Below the pieces are notes generated by a model. That model made no database searches, was not told the origin of the DNA, and worked only from the letters and a program-made list of their open reading frames with translations. Below, piece after piece: positions 12,949-24,988 of a DNA stretch of 64,000 nucleotides (position 1 is the stretch's first letter; each line of letters begins with the position of its first letter). Origin of the DNA: Rhizoclosmatium globosum (lineage: Eukaryota > Chytridiomycota > Chytridiomycetes > Chytridiales > Chytriomycetaceae); NCBI GenBank assembly GCA_002104985.1, contig MCGO01000187.1:1-64000 (forward strand), written 5' to 3'. A program made the position numbers and the translations under genes.

Positions 12949-13829
12949 AAAGAAAAAGTAAAAACGTATAGATGAAACTAATTTAAAGAGGAAAAGATAA
13001 TTAAATGATGATGTGATGACTGGCGAACCACAAACTGATAACCAAACAGACCAAAGTTTGGAAGAATTTGGACCAGAAATTCAGAGGAGACCTGAACAGA
13101 TGAAAGAAGAAACTGTTGCGGAAAATATCAGACATCAGGAGGAGAAGGTTGGATCCTATCATTGATTTAGTACTTTCATTATATCCAACTGACACTATCA
13201 CCTCGATCACCTCAAAAAATATCATGGGATGCTGACTGAGCTTATTTAAGCAACTTATTGGCAGGAGAGAGAGGGAGAACAAGGAGACAAGCAGCCGACG
13301 AGACAATCAGGAGACGAGACAAACAATCGAACTGGGAATAGAAGTGAGCAAACAGCTTGTACACTTCACAAAGAACACATCATGCACTCACATATAAACT
13401 TTGAACTTGAGTACTATAGCACTGGTAGGATGAGGAGGGGAGGGAGGGGAGGGATGTGTGGAAGCTGAGTTGGAGTTTGTTTGTTTGGACTGAGATTTAT
13501 GTGACAAACACTTTTCCATTTTTGACCTTTTATACCCCAAAATTGTCCATAGATAGAAATGAGCAAATAAGTATGCATAGAAGAAATAATATGAACAGAA
13601 AGCCTTTATTTTATTCTTGAGAGCTGTATGCTTATAAATCAAAGTGGGAGAGCTTCGACCATGTCCGAAGATAAGGCATCAGTTCTGTTTCTCACAAAGC
13701 TGAAGTGAATTTGTATAGGGTGCTTAATAATGTAGTTGCATGAGTTAAATTATCCAATGAGCCTCTTCTCACACCCAACCACAAAGCAAGACATTGACAC
13801 AGCGTAAGATATTGATACAGCATCCAGCC
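12949..13829. other. Spacer with a G-quadruplex motif, no gene
   Basis: I see no supported gene. The only marked signal is GGGGAGGGAGGGGAGGG at 13,437-13,453 on the + strand: four G-runs with single-base loops, a strong G4 candidate. Open frames here are short and without recognisable content. Confidence 0.5.
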
Positions 13830-15826
13830 TTTATCTAAATAAATACAAACAATAAAATGAAAGCCAGCCGCCACAATCACCACTCATACGCGAACCTGCA
13901 GAAGAAACATCAATATCTCGAACCAAAAAGCCAAAACCCAACAAACCTATTCATCGTCTTGGAAGCATCATTCAAATCCTTCTGCGCCTTCTTACGCATA
14001 TAAAAAAGGGGACAATCTTGAGCCGAGCAAAGCACATCCTGATGCAACGAGCCTTGGCACCTTTGACACTGTGTCCACAAACGCGAGTACTTTTCTTCCA
14101 GCTGAGTCATATTGTTTAAGTGCTTCTGGTATAAGTCGACCATCTTGGGACGGCAGTTGATACAGACAGCAGTTTCTAAGTTTTGTGAGTATATGAAAGC
14201 TTATGGCTGACAACATACCATCTTTGGGCAGAGGAGTTCTACATCCCAAACAAGTCGCCGTTCTGACAGCAAACTTCATCAGACCTCTCATACTAGTTGG
14301 AGCAGCGACACTAATTGTTCGAACGTGGTCTCTAGCTTGAAGAGTCTTGTGAGAAAACAGAAGAGAGGAGGAAAAGAACTCACCCAACAAACTCGACAAC
14401 TTTACACCAAGAATAGGTTTGAAGATACACATCAATGGATTCGCCAGTTGGTTTTCCACTTGTGTGGATATTAGTGTCTTTAGATTCAATAAACCTGATT
14501 CTTACAGTAGTACTTTGTGTCAATAGGAATATTCATGTCCAGAACATATAACGGGTCTTCAGCCTTCTCGTATGCCACGGCGTCTTTTGTTCCTTTGATA
14601 ATAACGTACGAAACACAATCACAAACCTTCAACGCCAGTTGACGACCATCCAACACAGCTCTCTTAAACGGATCCGTCTCCTTCTTCAAATCAGCTTTCG
14701 CCTTCTTACGAGCGCCAATCAAGTCTTCGAGAATAATCGGAAGCATTCCTTTCTGAACAGACGTTTTGAGAAAGATATCTGGAATCTCGGAGTTAAGAAC
14801 GTTTCTCGATCGACGACAAACAAAAAAAACATACTGTTGTTTGGAGTTTATACATAGTCTCATCCTCGGTGAGTCCGTACTTTGTGATGACACTTGGATT
14901 GGCGATGTAGATGGAAGAACACAAATTATGCGGCATCATAATAGATGGATATAGCGAAGTAAAATCCAAAGTGGCGATAAAGCAAAACAAGCGAACCTTC
15001 AGGATTCATATTCGGAATAAGGAGACCCTGCTGTTTAGCCTTTCGATACAGTTGCGAAATGACCTTGATTTGTTGACCGCGAGTCAAGAGGTAGTTGAAC
15101 GGAACTCCAGTCACACGTGCCATTTCAATATAGTTGATGATGCACATGAGTTTGTCAAGCAATCGTTGTGGAAGATATGCATCCTTTGAGCCACAGGTTA
15201 TGCAAGAGAAGAAGCGATGGAATCATACCTTCAAACAGTATATAGCAAGTCGTCGACGCGTCTCGTCATTTCCGTTCTGTAAATCAGCGATGATGGAGTG
15301 GTGTATGTCTTCCTTCTGTTCACCTATTGAACGCAACAAATTCAATATCCAACAGTTTTGAACCATAAAACGTACCCAGGAAGTGGGCACTGACAGAGTT
15401 CAGGGTATAAGATCTCAATTTATGGTCACGCTGCATGATTTTTAGAACATCCACTTGAAGACGTCCCTCAATATTAATCGCCTTGTTGCCACGAATTCCA
15501 AGTGCCTTTGAAGAGAATCGCGAGTCCTTGGCCTTCGTCTCCAAATCTCAGACATGTCCTATTATGCATTAATCAGTAACGCATGTAAACAATTGAACCA
15601 ACTCACCGAGAAAGGGGAAGCGCAGCACTTTCAACGTCGAAGCACGTTTGAGAATGTATGGAAAATCAAAGTTTTGGATGTTGTATCCGGTAATGATGTC
15701 AGGATCGCACTGTACAAAGTGAATAAGAATAATTCATTGCTTATGGAGACTCACAATACGAATGAACTCTGCACAATTCACCAATAAGTCGTTTTCGCGA
15801 TCAAAGCAGAGGGTATGTGTTCCAGC
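13830..15826 (-). pseudogene. DNA polymerase delta catalytic subunit, broken copy
   Basis: This is a second copy of the 3' two thirds of the POL3 gene at 29,755-34,163, in the same orientation, with exon and intron sequences both conserved. The C-terminal CX2CX9CX4C cluster (near 14,030-14,095) and the palm motif A region (near 14,940-14,975) can still be read. A deletion of about 0.96 kb near 14,617-14,625 joins the exon ending GRQLALK directly to the one coding [11 protein letters not shown], removing palm motifs B and C including the catalytic YGDTDS. A second deletion of about 115 bp lies near 14,985, and point changes alter motif A surroundings. The copy stops abruptly near 15,826, where a 206-bp tandem repeat begins, so the N-terminal third is absent. 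It cannot encode an active polymerase. Confidence 0.93.
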
Positions 15827-16437
15827 AACTGGTAATGATGTTCCTAGTCAAAAACAACAGTATTAGAAATGAGCGCAAAAATGAGAATCAAGAAAGACAC
15901 GATGCGTTGCGACTGCTCCTTCACCAAAGAGTCAGCCGCACGACAGAGAGCACTCCATCCGAGTGGTCCGTCCGCATCCGTCGAGAATGGAGATGGTGTT
16001 GATAATTACCTTGTATTGTGGTATTCCCAAGGGACTGGTAATATTGTTCCTAGTTAATCAACAGTATTAGAAATGAGCGCGAAATGAGAATCAAGAAAGA
16101 CACGATGCGTTGCGACTGCTCCTTCACCAAAGAGTCAGCCGCACGACAGAGAGCACTCCATCCGAGTGGTCCGTCCGCATCCGTCGAGAAGGGGAGATAG
16201 AGCTGATAATTACCTTGGACGTATTTTGGTATTCCCAAGGGACTGGTAATGATGTTCCTAGTTAATCAACAGTATTAGAAATGAGCGCGAAATGAGAATC
16301 AAGAAAGACACGATGCGTTGCGACTGCTCCTTCACCAAAGAGTCAGCCGCACGACAGAGTGCACTCCATCCGAGTGGTCCGTCCGCATCTGTCGCAAAAG
16401 GGAGATGGCGTTGATAATTACCAGAATATTTGGTGTG
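15827..16437 (-). repeat. 206-208-bp tandem repeat, three units
   Basis: TTCCTAG-initiated units start at 15,841, 16,047 and 16,255 (periods 206 and 208). They replace the POL3 copy at its breakpoint. On the minus strand each unit reads GNYQ..LPF.TDADGPLGWSALCRAADSLVKEQSQR before a stop, nearly identical in all three. The periods are not multiples of 3, so the three units cannot form one continuous repeat protein. The peptide vaguely recalls an ankyrin-type GWSALxxAA pattern; that is only a resemblance. Confidence 0.85.
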
Positions 16438-17049
16438 GTTCAGGACTACAGACAAACAGAAAAGAGGATGGGATGGGAATCAGATGCAGTTTGACCAATA
16501 TTCTATTGATGCCCGCGTTGTACTAAAGTGCGAGTGGAATCTAGGCTCAGCCGTTGTCTACGAAATAAGAATAGTCAGTAACGCGTCTGAACAGAATTGG
16601 AAGAAGGAGAATGAAGAGTCCGACACAAGTCCACACACACCACCAACCAGAGCTGCCACCAGATGCGGGTGATTGCAAACAAATACCGCACAGTTTCGCA
16701 GTAAGAAAGTGAGTGTGAATGCGAATGTTGGAGTGGGTGGTGACAAGCAAGAGGAAGAGTGGCCCACCATTTGACAGACTACCAATCAACGACATTCAGT
16801 AGAACGAGTAACGCCATTTGAATACAACTTGATGAATTGGCTGTCGTTGTTCAATGCATCGGTAGTAGTAGGCACTCTCTGTTTGCACGGGAGTCGACAC
16901 TGGTTTAAGCAGGGGCAGTGTTTGAATTGAGAACAAAGAATCGAAAGAGAATCGACTGCAAAACTGTCACCAATGGACAGAATAACCAAGTACCGATCGC
17001 TCACTCGCACTCACTCGCACTCACTCGATAACCTAAGCCTTGATTCAGA
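16438..17049. other. No supported gene; short CACTCGCACT tandem repeat
   Basis: A small direct repeat of CACTCGCACT lies at about 16,999-17,028. A Thr/Pro-rich segment near 16,620-16,660 recalls the start of family R2 copies but is too short to assign. No intron-linked exons seen. Confidence 0.35.
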
Positions 17050-18660
17050 ATGCACGCCCTCACCACACATCATCCCTTCTCCTCCTACTCATTCAACAAC
17101 TCTCTCGTCCCTGTCCCTTCTCCTTTCCCCAATCCCTCAACACCAACAACAACCACCCACGACCGAACTCTTCCTCGTCGCTCCCCTTCCCCCAATCCGG
17201 GGATTCCGTGGAACCATTTGTTTGCTACTTCGTTATTCCCAACAAACCCGCCTCAAACCACATCCGCCTGTCCTGCTGCGGCAATGGCCAACCCTCAACA
17301 ATCTACTATTCCACTCAACGAAGCCGGCGTGTTAATGCGTTCGGAAATCGGCCCTCATCCTTCTCGGGACTACTTCAACTGCAACCGCCGCTCAAACTCA
17401 AGAAGCTCAACCAATCAAATCGACAGCAACAACTGAAACTTCTTCTACGATTACCTCAACGTCCACCTCTCCATCTAAAACTTCTTATTTCACAAACAGT
17501 CGTCCGTTCAAGACATCAAACCATCCATCTAAAGAATATTCCGTTGACGCTTGTTGCAGACTTTAGCGCGAATATTCGAAGTGTTTTTGCGAACCTGTTG
17601 GCTCAGTTTCATCCCTGTCAGTCGTTCACCGTTGCTGCTACAGCACTGGTTGAAAAAGACGGGGAGAAGGGAAGTGGTGATATTAGAATGGAGGTTGATG
17701 ATATCGGAAGTGTTGACGTACGTGTGACTGCGGAGGGAAATAAGAAGAAGAGGGAAAAGAAGAAGGCTGCGTTCCATGGTGTTGAAGAGATAAGTGTGGA
17801 GGAGACATCAGAGAAGGTCCATGTGGTCGTTGAGTTGGAGTCCTCATCAGGAGTTCAAATAGGTCAAGGATCTGAATATGGATGTATCCTTGAGCGAAGC
17901 TCTTAATTTGAATCTGCGGTCGGAGTCACCTGCAGAAAGTATCAAAGTCGCGTTCGTCTCGAAGAATCCATTTCGGATATCCAACAAATATTTGCTCTTC
18001 TGTCCTTGTCTTGGAATAAGCAAATTTAATTGGCCAATTAGTTCGTACTCTTGATACCAAGGTGGGCTCTTTCGTTGCATTTGCTTCGGAAAATGTACTG
18101 ATATAACAAACAGAAAACCTGACGCCATTCTCACCAACTGTTGCCCCTCCAATTGCATCTCATCAAAACACCAGCATCTAGGAACGGCCTAAAAACAATT
18201 CCGACGTAACTGCATCACATTCATCAACCGCTACAGCCGAACAAGACATCTACATGTCTTGCCGAGCAGAAGGTGGATAGATTTTGCACGTTGGGATGTG
18301 TCGAGAGTTGAACGAGTTTGTTGTAAGTGTTTCCTCGTGCTTCCAATTTGAATTAACAATACTACCTTTCTTTCGAGCGGCTCAACATCTTTTCTCGGTT
18401 CTGTTCCTAAAAAGTATCAGGTCGGGGTTTGTGAAGTCCAAGTGTCTTTTGGGTGTCATCAGCAGAAACTTCAAACGTCTGGTTCAAGAACAACCTTCTT
18501 CGTGTGTTTGATTCTGGAAGATGCGTTTCGTTTGATTATACTCATTAAATCTCCGTTTCAGAGGCATTTTCGTTGGTTGCCACAGAAAGTTGGATCGATT
18601 CCGATGAAGACAATCAATTTCCTTTGTATTCAAAAAGGAGGAGTGGTCTAACTACATTAG
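17050..18660 (+). pseudogene. Family R1 decayed copy
   Basis: This copy has the longest single frame near its start (17,040-17,906, 288 codons), but that frame switches relative to the other copies: the segment SLFPTNPPQTTSACP is read in a second frame, while VADFSANIRSVFANLL, KDGEKGSGD and the Lys-rich run are read in the first. The GTGGGCTC...AACAG intron seen in the other copies recurs near 18,061-18,112. The 3' part (18,284-18,651) is open but unrecognisable. Hence a frameshifted family member; function unknown. Confidence 0.55.
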
Positions 18661-19267
18661 TACATGCCGAGATTTAGTGTCATAATTGGCTTGGAGTTAA
18701 GGATGAATTAGTCATTGCGGTACTGCATTTATTGATCTGATTGTGAATGTTGGTGTGAAGCGCTTGATTGTTCGGGAAGAACTCTGATTGGTGTGGCTGA
18801 AACCCTGTATATTTAGTTGTATGGGGCAATAAACTACCATTCATTTTAATTAATATCATACGTGTACCTGGTTTGTAGCTAATGCAATAATTCCTTTTGC
18901 TAATTTTGATATTACAAGGTTTCTTTTTGCCACCAGACTGCCCACGTCTTCTCTATCCGCTCATTATACTGCCGTGGCATTTAATTTTTCCCTTTTGTTA
19001 GTTTTTTACATCATATGAGCTAAGGACGAGACAGAAACTTGATCTCCTCATCGGGATTCATTCACGTAGTATATTTGACTAATGCTTACAATAAACAGAA
19101 TATTAAAGATCATTTGAGAGAATAAAAAGGTGGTTCTGTACTTTTCTCTTGTTACTCTTCTTTATTTACGCTTCCATCAGCCAGAGCAATCGAAGAAAAG
19201 ACAACTGAACGATATACTCAACATTCTGCATCACCGCCTCCTATCAATATCTCTCACGATTCTCACA
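18661..19267. other. Intergenic, upstream of the PNUTS-like gene
   Basis: AT-rich spacer with many stops in all frames. It should contain the promoter of the gene starting at 19,268; I see no specific element that I can defend. Confidence 0.45.
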
Positions 19268-20762
19268 ATGAACATTGAACGTATGTATCAACAACACCCT
19301 TTTTGATGCCACTCCTTTCTGCCAGTACTGGTTGGCGAGAGTCCTGGTTGCGACGGCAACAGAAAAGTTAGCGCACAGTCTGGATGGACTGGAATACTTT
19401 GAGCCAACACCCTACGTTTCATCCATTGTGCGCTTCGATCCCCTTCCTTTCCAAAGAAGATGTCCGATTTGGCGGACAAGACTGGGCAACGTCATTCGAT
19501 TCCTCTCCCAACTGTAACTCTCTTCTCACCCCTTATCTAACTACTTTTATTCAGTTATCCATCGTCTTATAGCCCTTGAAACAAAGGTTGCTAGATTATC
19601 TGAACAGACAGACCCAGACTTCTCAGGTGTTAACATTGCTTCTTCAACTCCCGTCGGCACTGCCACATTGCACACCAATTTGTCTATGAAAGCATACTAT
19701 GCGCGAATTCTATTCCTTGAATCCCAGGCCTGTCTTATCGACGAACGTATCCAGAACATCTCTTCTGACGCTGGCAATCAGGAAGAACAAAGTTTGATGC
19801 ATGCATACAGAGAGGAGATTGATTCTGAAGATAATGCTACTCTATGTGCTGGTAAGTCTTCATATAATGTGCGTTGAAACTATTAATGGCTCCTTCAGCA
19901 GCTCCTTCAGCCGAAACTATATCCCTGGAAAGACAAGAATCTCAAATAGTCACAGCATCTGCTCCAGATACTCCTGTCAGTAAAGAAATGCCGGTCATTG
20001 ATTTCCATGCACCAGCAGACGCGCTCAAGTACCTTGACTTCCTTTCTTCCTGTGACACGAACTTTGATCGTTTTGAGGCTCTGAGACACTCAAAAGATGG
20101 TTCATCTGCTTTCTACCATGAGTGAGGAATCATACAAGTCTCATCGCATAACTGACCCACACGTCAGGTTTGCCACGGTCATGAACGGAAGCTCACTTCA
20201 ACTCCTAAAATTTTGGCTGGCGGAAGAGATCAGGGAGTATGGATGGCCGCTGGCATTTGAAATCGTTACTATTCTTTTACGCATGCCCATCACTGCCAAA
20301 AAAGTCATTCAGTTGAAGCTTGGCGATTTGATCACCAGCCTTCTCGCAATATGCGAACATGAAGGTTTGTATCAAGTTTTGCCACTCGTTTACTAATGTT
20401 CTTCAGAGGAACTGACCCATATCTGTATCGAATTAATGACTGGTTGGAACAAAGCTCTTGCGAAACCCAATCTCAATATCGCCGCAACAGTTTGTTTATG
20501 CAGTCACAACAAAATTGTTACGTTTAGTAGTGCTGCACCAAAGAGCCGTTTCTTTCATTCTGAGAGCCCAGTCATTAAGGCCGGGAGTGGTAATGTTGTG
20601 ACTGCAGCTCCATGCTTGGATTGGTCATCAAAGGGTACGTAATCCCTTCCCTTATGTTGCATAAAATTAAACTTGATGATGATAGAAGGCTGCAGGCTTG
20701 GACTTAACTGCCGCCATCGTCATACGGGACCAGGACACATTGCTCAGTCACTTAATCTCTAA
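19268..20762 (+). CDS. PNUTS-like PP1 regulatory protein (TND + RVxF + CCCH finger), 7 exons
   Basis: Exons 19,268-19,280, 19,379-19,513, 19,555-19,851, 19,899-20,121, 20,168-20,364, 20,407-20,634 and 20,686-20,762 join in phase to 389 residues; introns are 41-51 nt except the first (98 nt). Residues about 224-305 match the helical pattern of a TFIIS N-terminal/LW (TND) domain, including LLRMPITAKKV and a final GWNKAL. Residues 323-327, KIVTF, fit the RVxF motif for protein phosphatase 1. The C-terminus holds C358-x8-C367-x5-C373-x3-H377, a CCCH finger completed only by the last splice. This order is that of PNUTS (PPP1R10), which targets PP1 to RNA polymerase II and chromatin in the nucleus. 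The protein is far shorter than animal PNUTS (about 940 residues). The N-terminal half is unassigned, with a coiled-coil-like stretch (IHRLIALETKVARLSEQ). The exact first intron is the least certain part. Confidence 0.75.
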
Positions 20763-20776
20763 TCAGCACAGTTCCA

Positions 20777-20782
20777 AATAAA
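20777..20782 (+). terminator. AATAAA polyadenylation signal
   Basis: AATAAA lies 14 nt after the stop codon of the PNUTS-like gene; close, but compatible with very short 3' UTRs. Confidence 0.4.
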
Positions 20783-20789
20783 GAGCATT

Positions 20790-22700
20790 ATTTAAGACGT
20801 ATTTGATATATTTATTTATGAGAATGAACAAAGTAACAAGTTGCTGGTTTGCTTCCTTTACACATTGGCCCAATGCTCCAGTCCGCGAAACCAACGAATA
20901 TCAACGGATATAGGACAAGAAGAAGCCTGACTTTCAGACTCTCGCCACGAAGGAGTTTCAAAGGCGGAAAACAAGAGAAAGAAGGAAGAGCTAATAAAGA
21001 AACAAGATACGATCCCAACAAAGAAACCCTTCCCATCCAAGTGTTGGTACAATTCTTTCCACGTTACGCAACGAATAACATCTCCATCAAAGGATATGGG
21101 ACAAGAAGAAGTCGGGGGATCACCCAACTCTCGCCGCGAGTCAGGATAAATACACCTCTCGCGACGGTGAAACAGTATAAAGGAAGGAGGCTCGAGAGCG
21201 CAACGCCAAAATGGAAAGGGCGTATGTCACAGCAAAAGAATGTTACCTTTGTCCAGGTTGTTTGTAGTTGAAGCGATTGGGATTGGGCGGGTGCACTACA
21301 GTTAATAGTATAGCGGTTAGATTGTGGTGATAGATTGAGTTAAGGAATGGAGAAGGGAGGGAGGATGGGACTTCAGTACTGAGGGAACTTTGGTTGGAAT
21401 CTGATTTTTCAAACAATGACAATCCTCCGCGTCGGCTCTTGAAACTGGAAAACAAACAAAATAAATCGTGATGGTATGTATAATATCGAAGCAATGGTAC
21501 GAATTTAAGTGTCGAGGTTATACTAGACGTGTTTAGGAACATCTAGCTTTCATTATTTTTTCTATTTCATTATTCGGAAATCACCAATGAATCGATACAA
21601 CCCCCGTCCAACCAGCGCTAACATATCCCGAACAATGAGTCCGCACTCAAGTCGGATTCATCGTGGAATCCTTCCATCGAGAAGTCCGACTGTACTGACT
21701 CATCTCAAATCTAATCCTTTTCGCAATGTCCTCATCTACTTTTGCTTCACTGAAGACGCATCCTCAATCAGAACTCGCGTTGAAAGAATACCAACATCCA
21801 GAGGCCAAGATCCATTGCTGAGATCGTCGGTGGTGGTTCTTTACAACAGTGTCTTAAATGATTTGGCATGCAGTATGAGCGGCTCTCTACTTGGACTTGT
21901 GATTGCTCCTGTGGTCCCTTGCGACTCTCAGTCTTGAAAACAATTTCATTGGAGAAGACAGACCCAATTTGGAGACTTTCATGGCAGGATAAACGCTAGT
22001 AGAGATCTTGCCGACGATTACGGTTGCGTAGATAGGATTAAGCAACTTGACCCTTGCGGTGGTTGACTTCTTGATCACAATGGCAGCTTTTGTAATCAGC
22101 CTTTCTTTGTAGACTTTTTGACAGCCATCGCTATAAATCCCAGAAATATAATGCAGAAGGTTATTTATACTGCACATCGGGCTGCCAAAACAACTTACCA
22201 AACATTGCTCTTTGTTTGAAACGCATCCTCTCTCCATCCGACGATCAACTTCCAGGGCTGATATAACCTTCATACGCGTTGCTACTCGAATCATTAAAGA
22301 GGGAGCCGGGATTGAGAGGGCGCTTGATTGAATTGGGGCAGATTGGATGTTCCTGATTTCGGACATTGACTTTGTTTTCTTGACCAACGCCTGAAGCCAA
22401 ACCGAAACGAATGCAATATGGATTCAATTTTGAGCTTCTTGCGTATAAGAGCGGCAAATTCCTCATTGTTTCTTGCAGTATCGTGTCTGTGTTGAATATT
22501 TACCTGAAACGATCACTGATACCTTACCCCTTTAACCCGATGTATTCGCATTTATCAATCATATTCAGCTCCAAACGTCTCAGTAGATCATATAGGCTTT
22601 AAAGCAAAGCACGCTTGTGGGTCGTTCTATGAAGGGGGAATGTGATGTCAACAAAGCAGATAGGAGGAGAGAGAAAAAAATTAAAAGAGGGTAGGAAGAA
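20790..22700. other. No supported gene; imperfect direct repeats
   Basis: Two related segments of about 65 nt, each with ACAAGAAGAAG followed by CTCTCGCC, lie near 20,890-20,955 and 21,070-21,145. A minus-strand frame (21,887-22,387, 166 codons) contains VIVGKIS; the same stretch recurs near 47,960-48,060 in the same orientation, so this is duplicated sequence, perhaps an old exon. I recognise no domain. Confidence 0.35.
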
Positions 22701-24660
22701 AAGTCAAAAAAACTCACAATCATTATTTCGCCAAATATTCAGAATATGCTTGATTTGTGCTGATGGTGTTGAAGGATTTGATTGGCTTTCGTCATCTCCA
22801 ATTTCAAATTTTCATCCAGTCCATTCATGAAGCCCTCACGTTTCTGCATCCTGCCACTCCCTCCATGTACATACGCAAAGGTCTGACGGATTGATGGACA
22901 GTTTCGAAGGAGATGCGACTCGTTTCCTTTGCACGTTCGACAGGTTGGTGGCCATCTCGAAACTATTTTGACAGACGCTGAGTGTTGAAGTAGCTCCAAG
23001 CATATGAATAGCAGTTGCTCTCCAGCTGCGTTTCCATTGATTTCATTCCCGACCAGAGTATAGAGCTTGGATGGCGGTTTTAACTCGTCGAAAGAGTATT
23101 TGGCACTCTTCAACTTGACCACAGGTCAATTGTATGCTCCAACGTTAGTCCAGCACTCAGATACAATCCGAAATTGATTCAGTTGCAAGAGTTCATCTAT
23201 TTGACTGACATCAACCCAACTGGAGTCCATCCGTCCGTCGGCACTCTCTGCGGCTGATGAAACCTTCACTTCACCACAAAGAAGCGGTTATTACGTCTTA
23301 AACAAAAAAGAACTTACGTCACTCAGTCCCCTGGAGCTTGATGGAATATAATATTCTTGTCAAGGTAGAGCGAACTGACCCTCGATCTTCTCCAAATCGA
23401 CTACAAAAAAGCGGTTATTTGTACTTTATCCACGATTGAACTCACCTTGCTTCCAAATCTTCAAAACTTGGAGCCGGAAACTACTCATTCACGACCTCAA
23501 ATCCAACGCTGCAGAGAAATTCTGAACCAACTGGAGAATATTCCCGTCGTCTACTCATTGCACAATCAATGGAAAATACTTGAATGAGGATTTAAATGTG
23601 CCCAGATAAGACTATCACAACAGGAGTTATTGACTTCTTGATTCAAGTTTCCCGGGAGATATGGTACGAATGGCTCAACAGTGACAAGCCAACTCATTGT
23701 TCGTCCACAGTTTGAATCACATAAGATACAAATAAGTCGGATTTTGATGGCGTCGGACGTGTTGAAGTTCTGAAGACGGGAGAAGGCGTCATGCGATTAA
23801 TCAATTCAGCCATGAATCTGTTGGAGTCGCGTTCAATAGAATTCGTGTGTCCGAATTTTCAAGTTGATGATGGGACGAACTCCGCATCGTTAGCGTCAGA
23901 CTTTGGTATGGGCTTTCATGATTTGAATGACATTCAAACTGCATTAGTTTGTGGAATACAAGGATGCTATCACCGTAATTTCTGTCTATACCCAACCACC
24001 GGAGAGCGGCACGCTTTGACAGTCAAGTGTAATGGTCAGTGTCGTCCATTCAATTAATGATAAAATACGCCATCTTATGCAGGGTCCGACACCAGGATGC
24101 GAGCTTTCCCTAACTGAGTTGCGTGATTTCCAATACCGACGTATGCAGCTTGGGTTTGACGCTATTGACGTTGGCTGGAAACACATTGCTGCGAGATTGT
24201 TTTGTGGTGGAACGGTGAACTGCAGTTTGATGAGAAACGTTATGTTTAGGCAGTATCGTGAACGAATTGTTCTCGCATACTATTTGTTGGTTCAGTCAGT
24301 TGTCGTTGATATGGATTCGAGTCAAGTTGAGTGAGTGGAAGAGCGAAGGTTTCGTTGATTCTCCTTCAAGAAGTGATCTTTGAGGCTTCTTTCAGTTGAT
24401 GAGTATTATTTGATGGTATTAGTGACGTGATGGGTGCGATGCTGTTGCTGTTGAGTGTGAGTGAATGCAGTTTGGCATCAATAACCACGCGTGTGTCATC
24501 ACAGAGCCACAGCTTTCCGCGACTGTTCTCTGTTTGAAGATTGGATGTTGGATGGCGAAACGCGAATACACTATCTGTTCAATGCTTGAGTGGATGGTGA
24601 TGTTGTTAGGGTGGTGGTGGTGGTACCTCCAAGTTTTTCCTTCTTTCCTTCACTGAATTT
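22700..24660 (-). pseudogene. Family R2 decayed copy
   Basis: Read on the minus strand from 24,660, the copy begins with a Lys/Thr-rich segment, continues through a region shared with 45,900-46,250 (blocks near 23,830-24,060), and ends with the zinc-knuckle frame at 22,739-23,122. The same order occurs on the + strand at 45,360-47,150 and partly at 54,110-56,115, so the family exists in both orientations. Frames are broken by stops between the blocks. Confidence 0.55.
22739..23122 (-). CDS. Zinc-knuckle-like open frame within R2 (127 aa)
   Basis: An open frame of 127 codons; residues 61-75 read CRTCKGNESHLLRNC, that is C61-x2-C64-x5-H70-x4-C75, one residue longer in the middle loop than the usual CX2CX4HX4C knuckle. 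Preceding residues RWPP and a Leu-rich helix are conserved in the + strand copy near 46,930, where a stop interrupts the knuckle. Zinc knuckles bind single-stranded nucleic acid in retroelement Gag and cellular RNA-binding proteins. This is probably one exon of the decayed family; an independent gene is less likely. Whether it is expressed cannot be told from sequence. Confidence 0.35.
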   Translation of the reverse strand: MVKLKSAKYSFDELKPPSKLYTLVGNEINGNAAGEQLLFICLELLQHSASVKIVSRWPPTCRTCKGNESHLLRNCPSIRQTFAYVHGGSGRMQKREGFMNGLDENLKLEMTKANQILQHHQHKSSIF

Positions 24661-24988
24661 GCGATATCGTGTGTATTGTACTTAATAAATTACACTTTCG
24701 TATTCGTTAAGTAAATGAGAGAGAAATCATACCGTAGTTTGCTTTTGCGGTACAATTCTTGGATTTTGGGACCTTGAGTTACATTCCAACAGTCAACATC
24801 GACAAAGCCTCTCGTTAATGAGGGTAGCAAATACGAAATATGCTGGGAATACGTGTACAAAAGCATTCGAAATAGATGATTGACTTGTTGGTAAAACGAA
24901 TGACTGTTACTCTTATTTATTTGTGTTTCCACCCAGCCACAACCGCCTCTCTTCCTCTTGAATGCATCGCTGCCACCTGCCCTCACTG

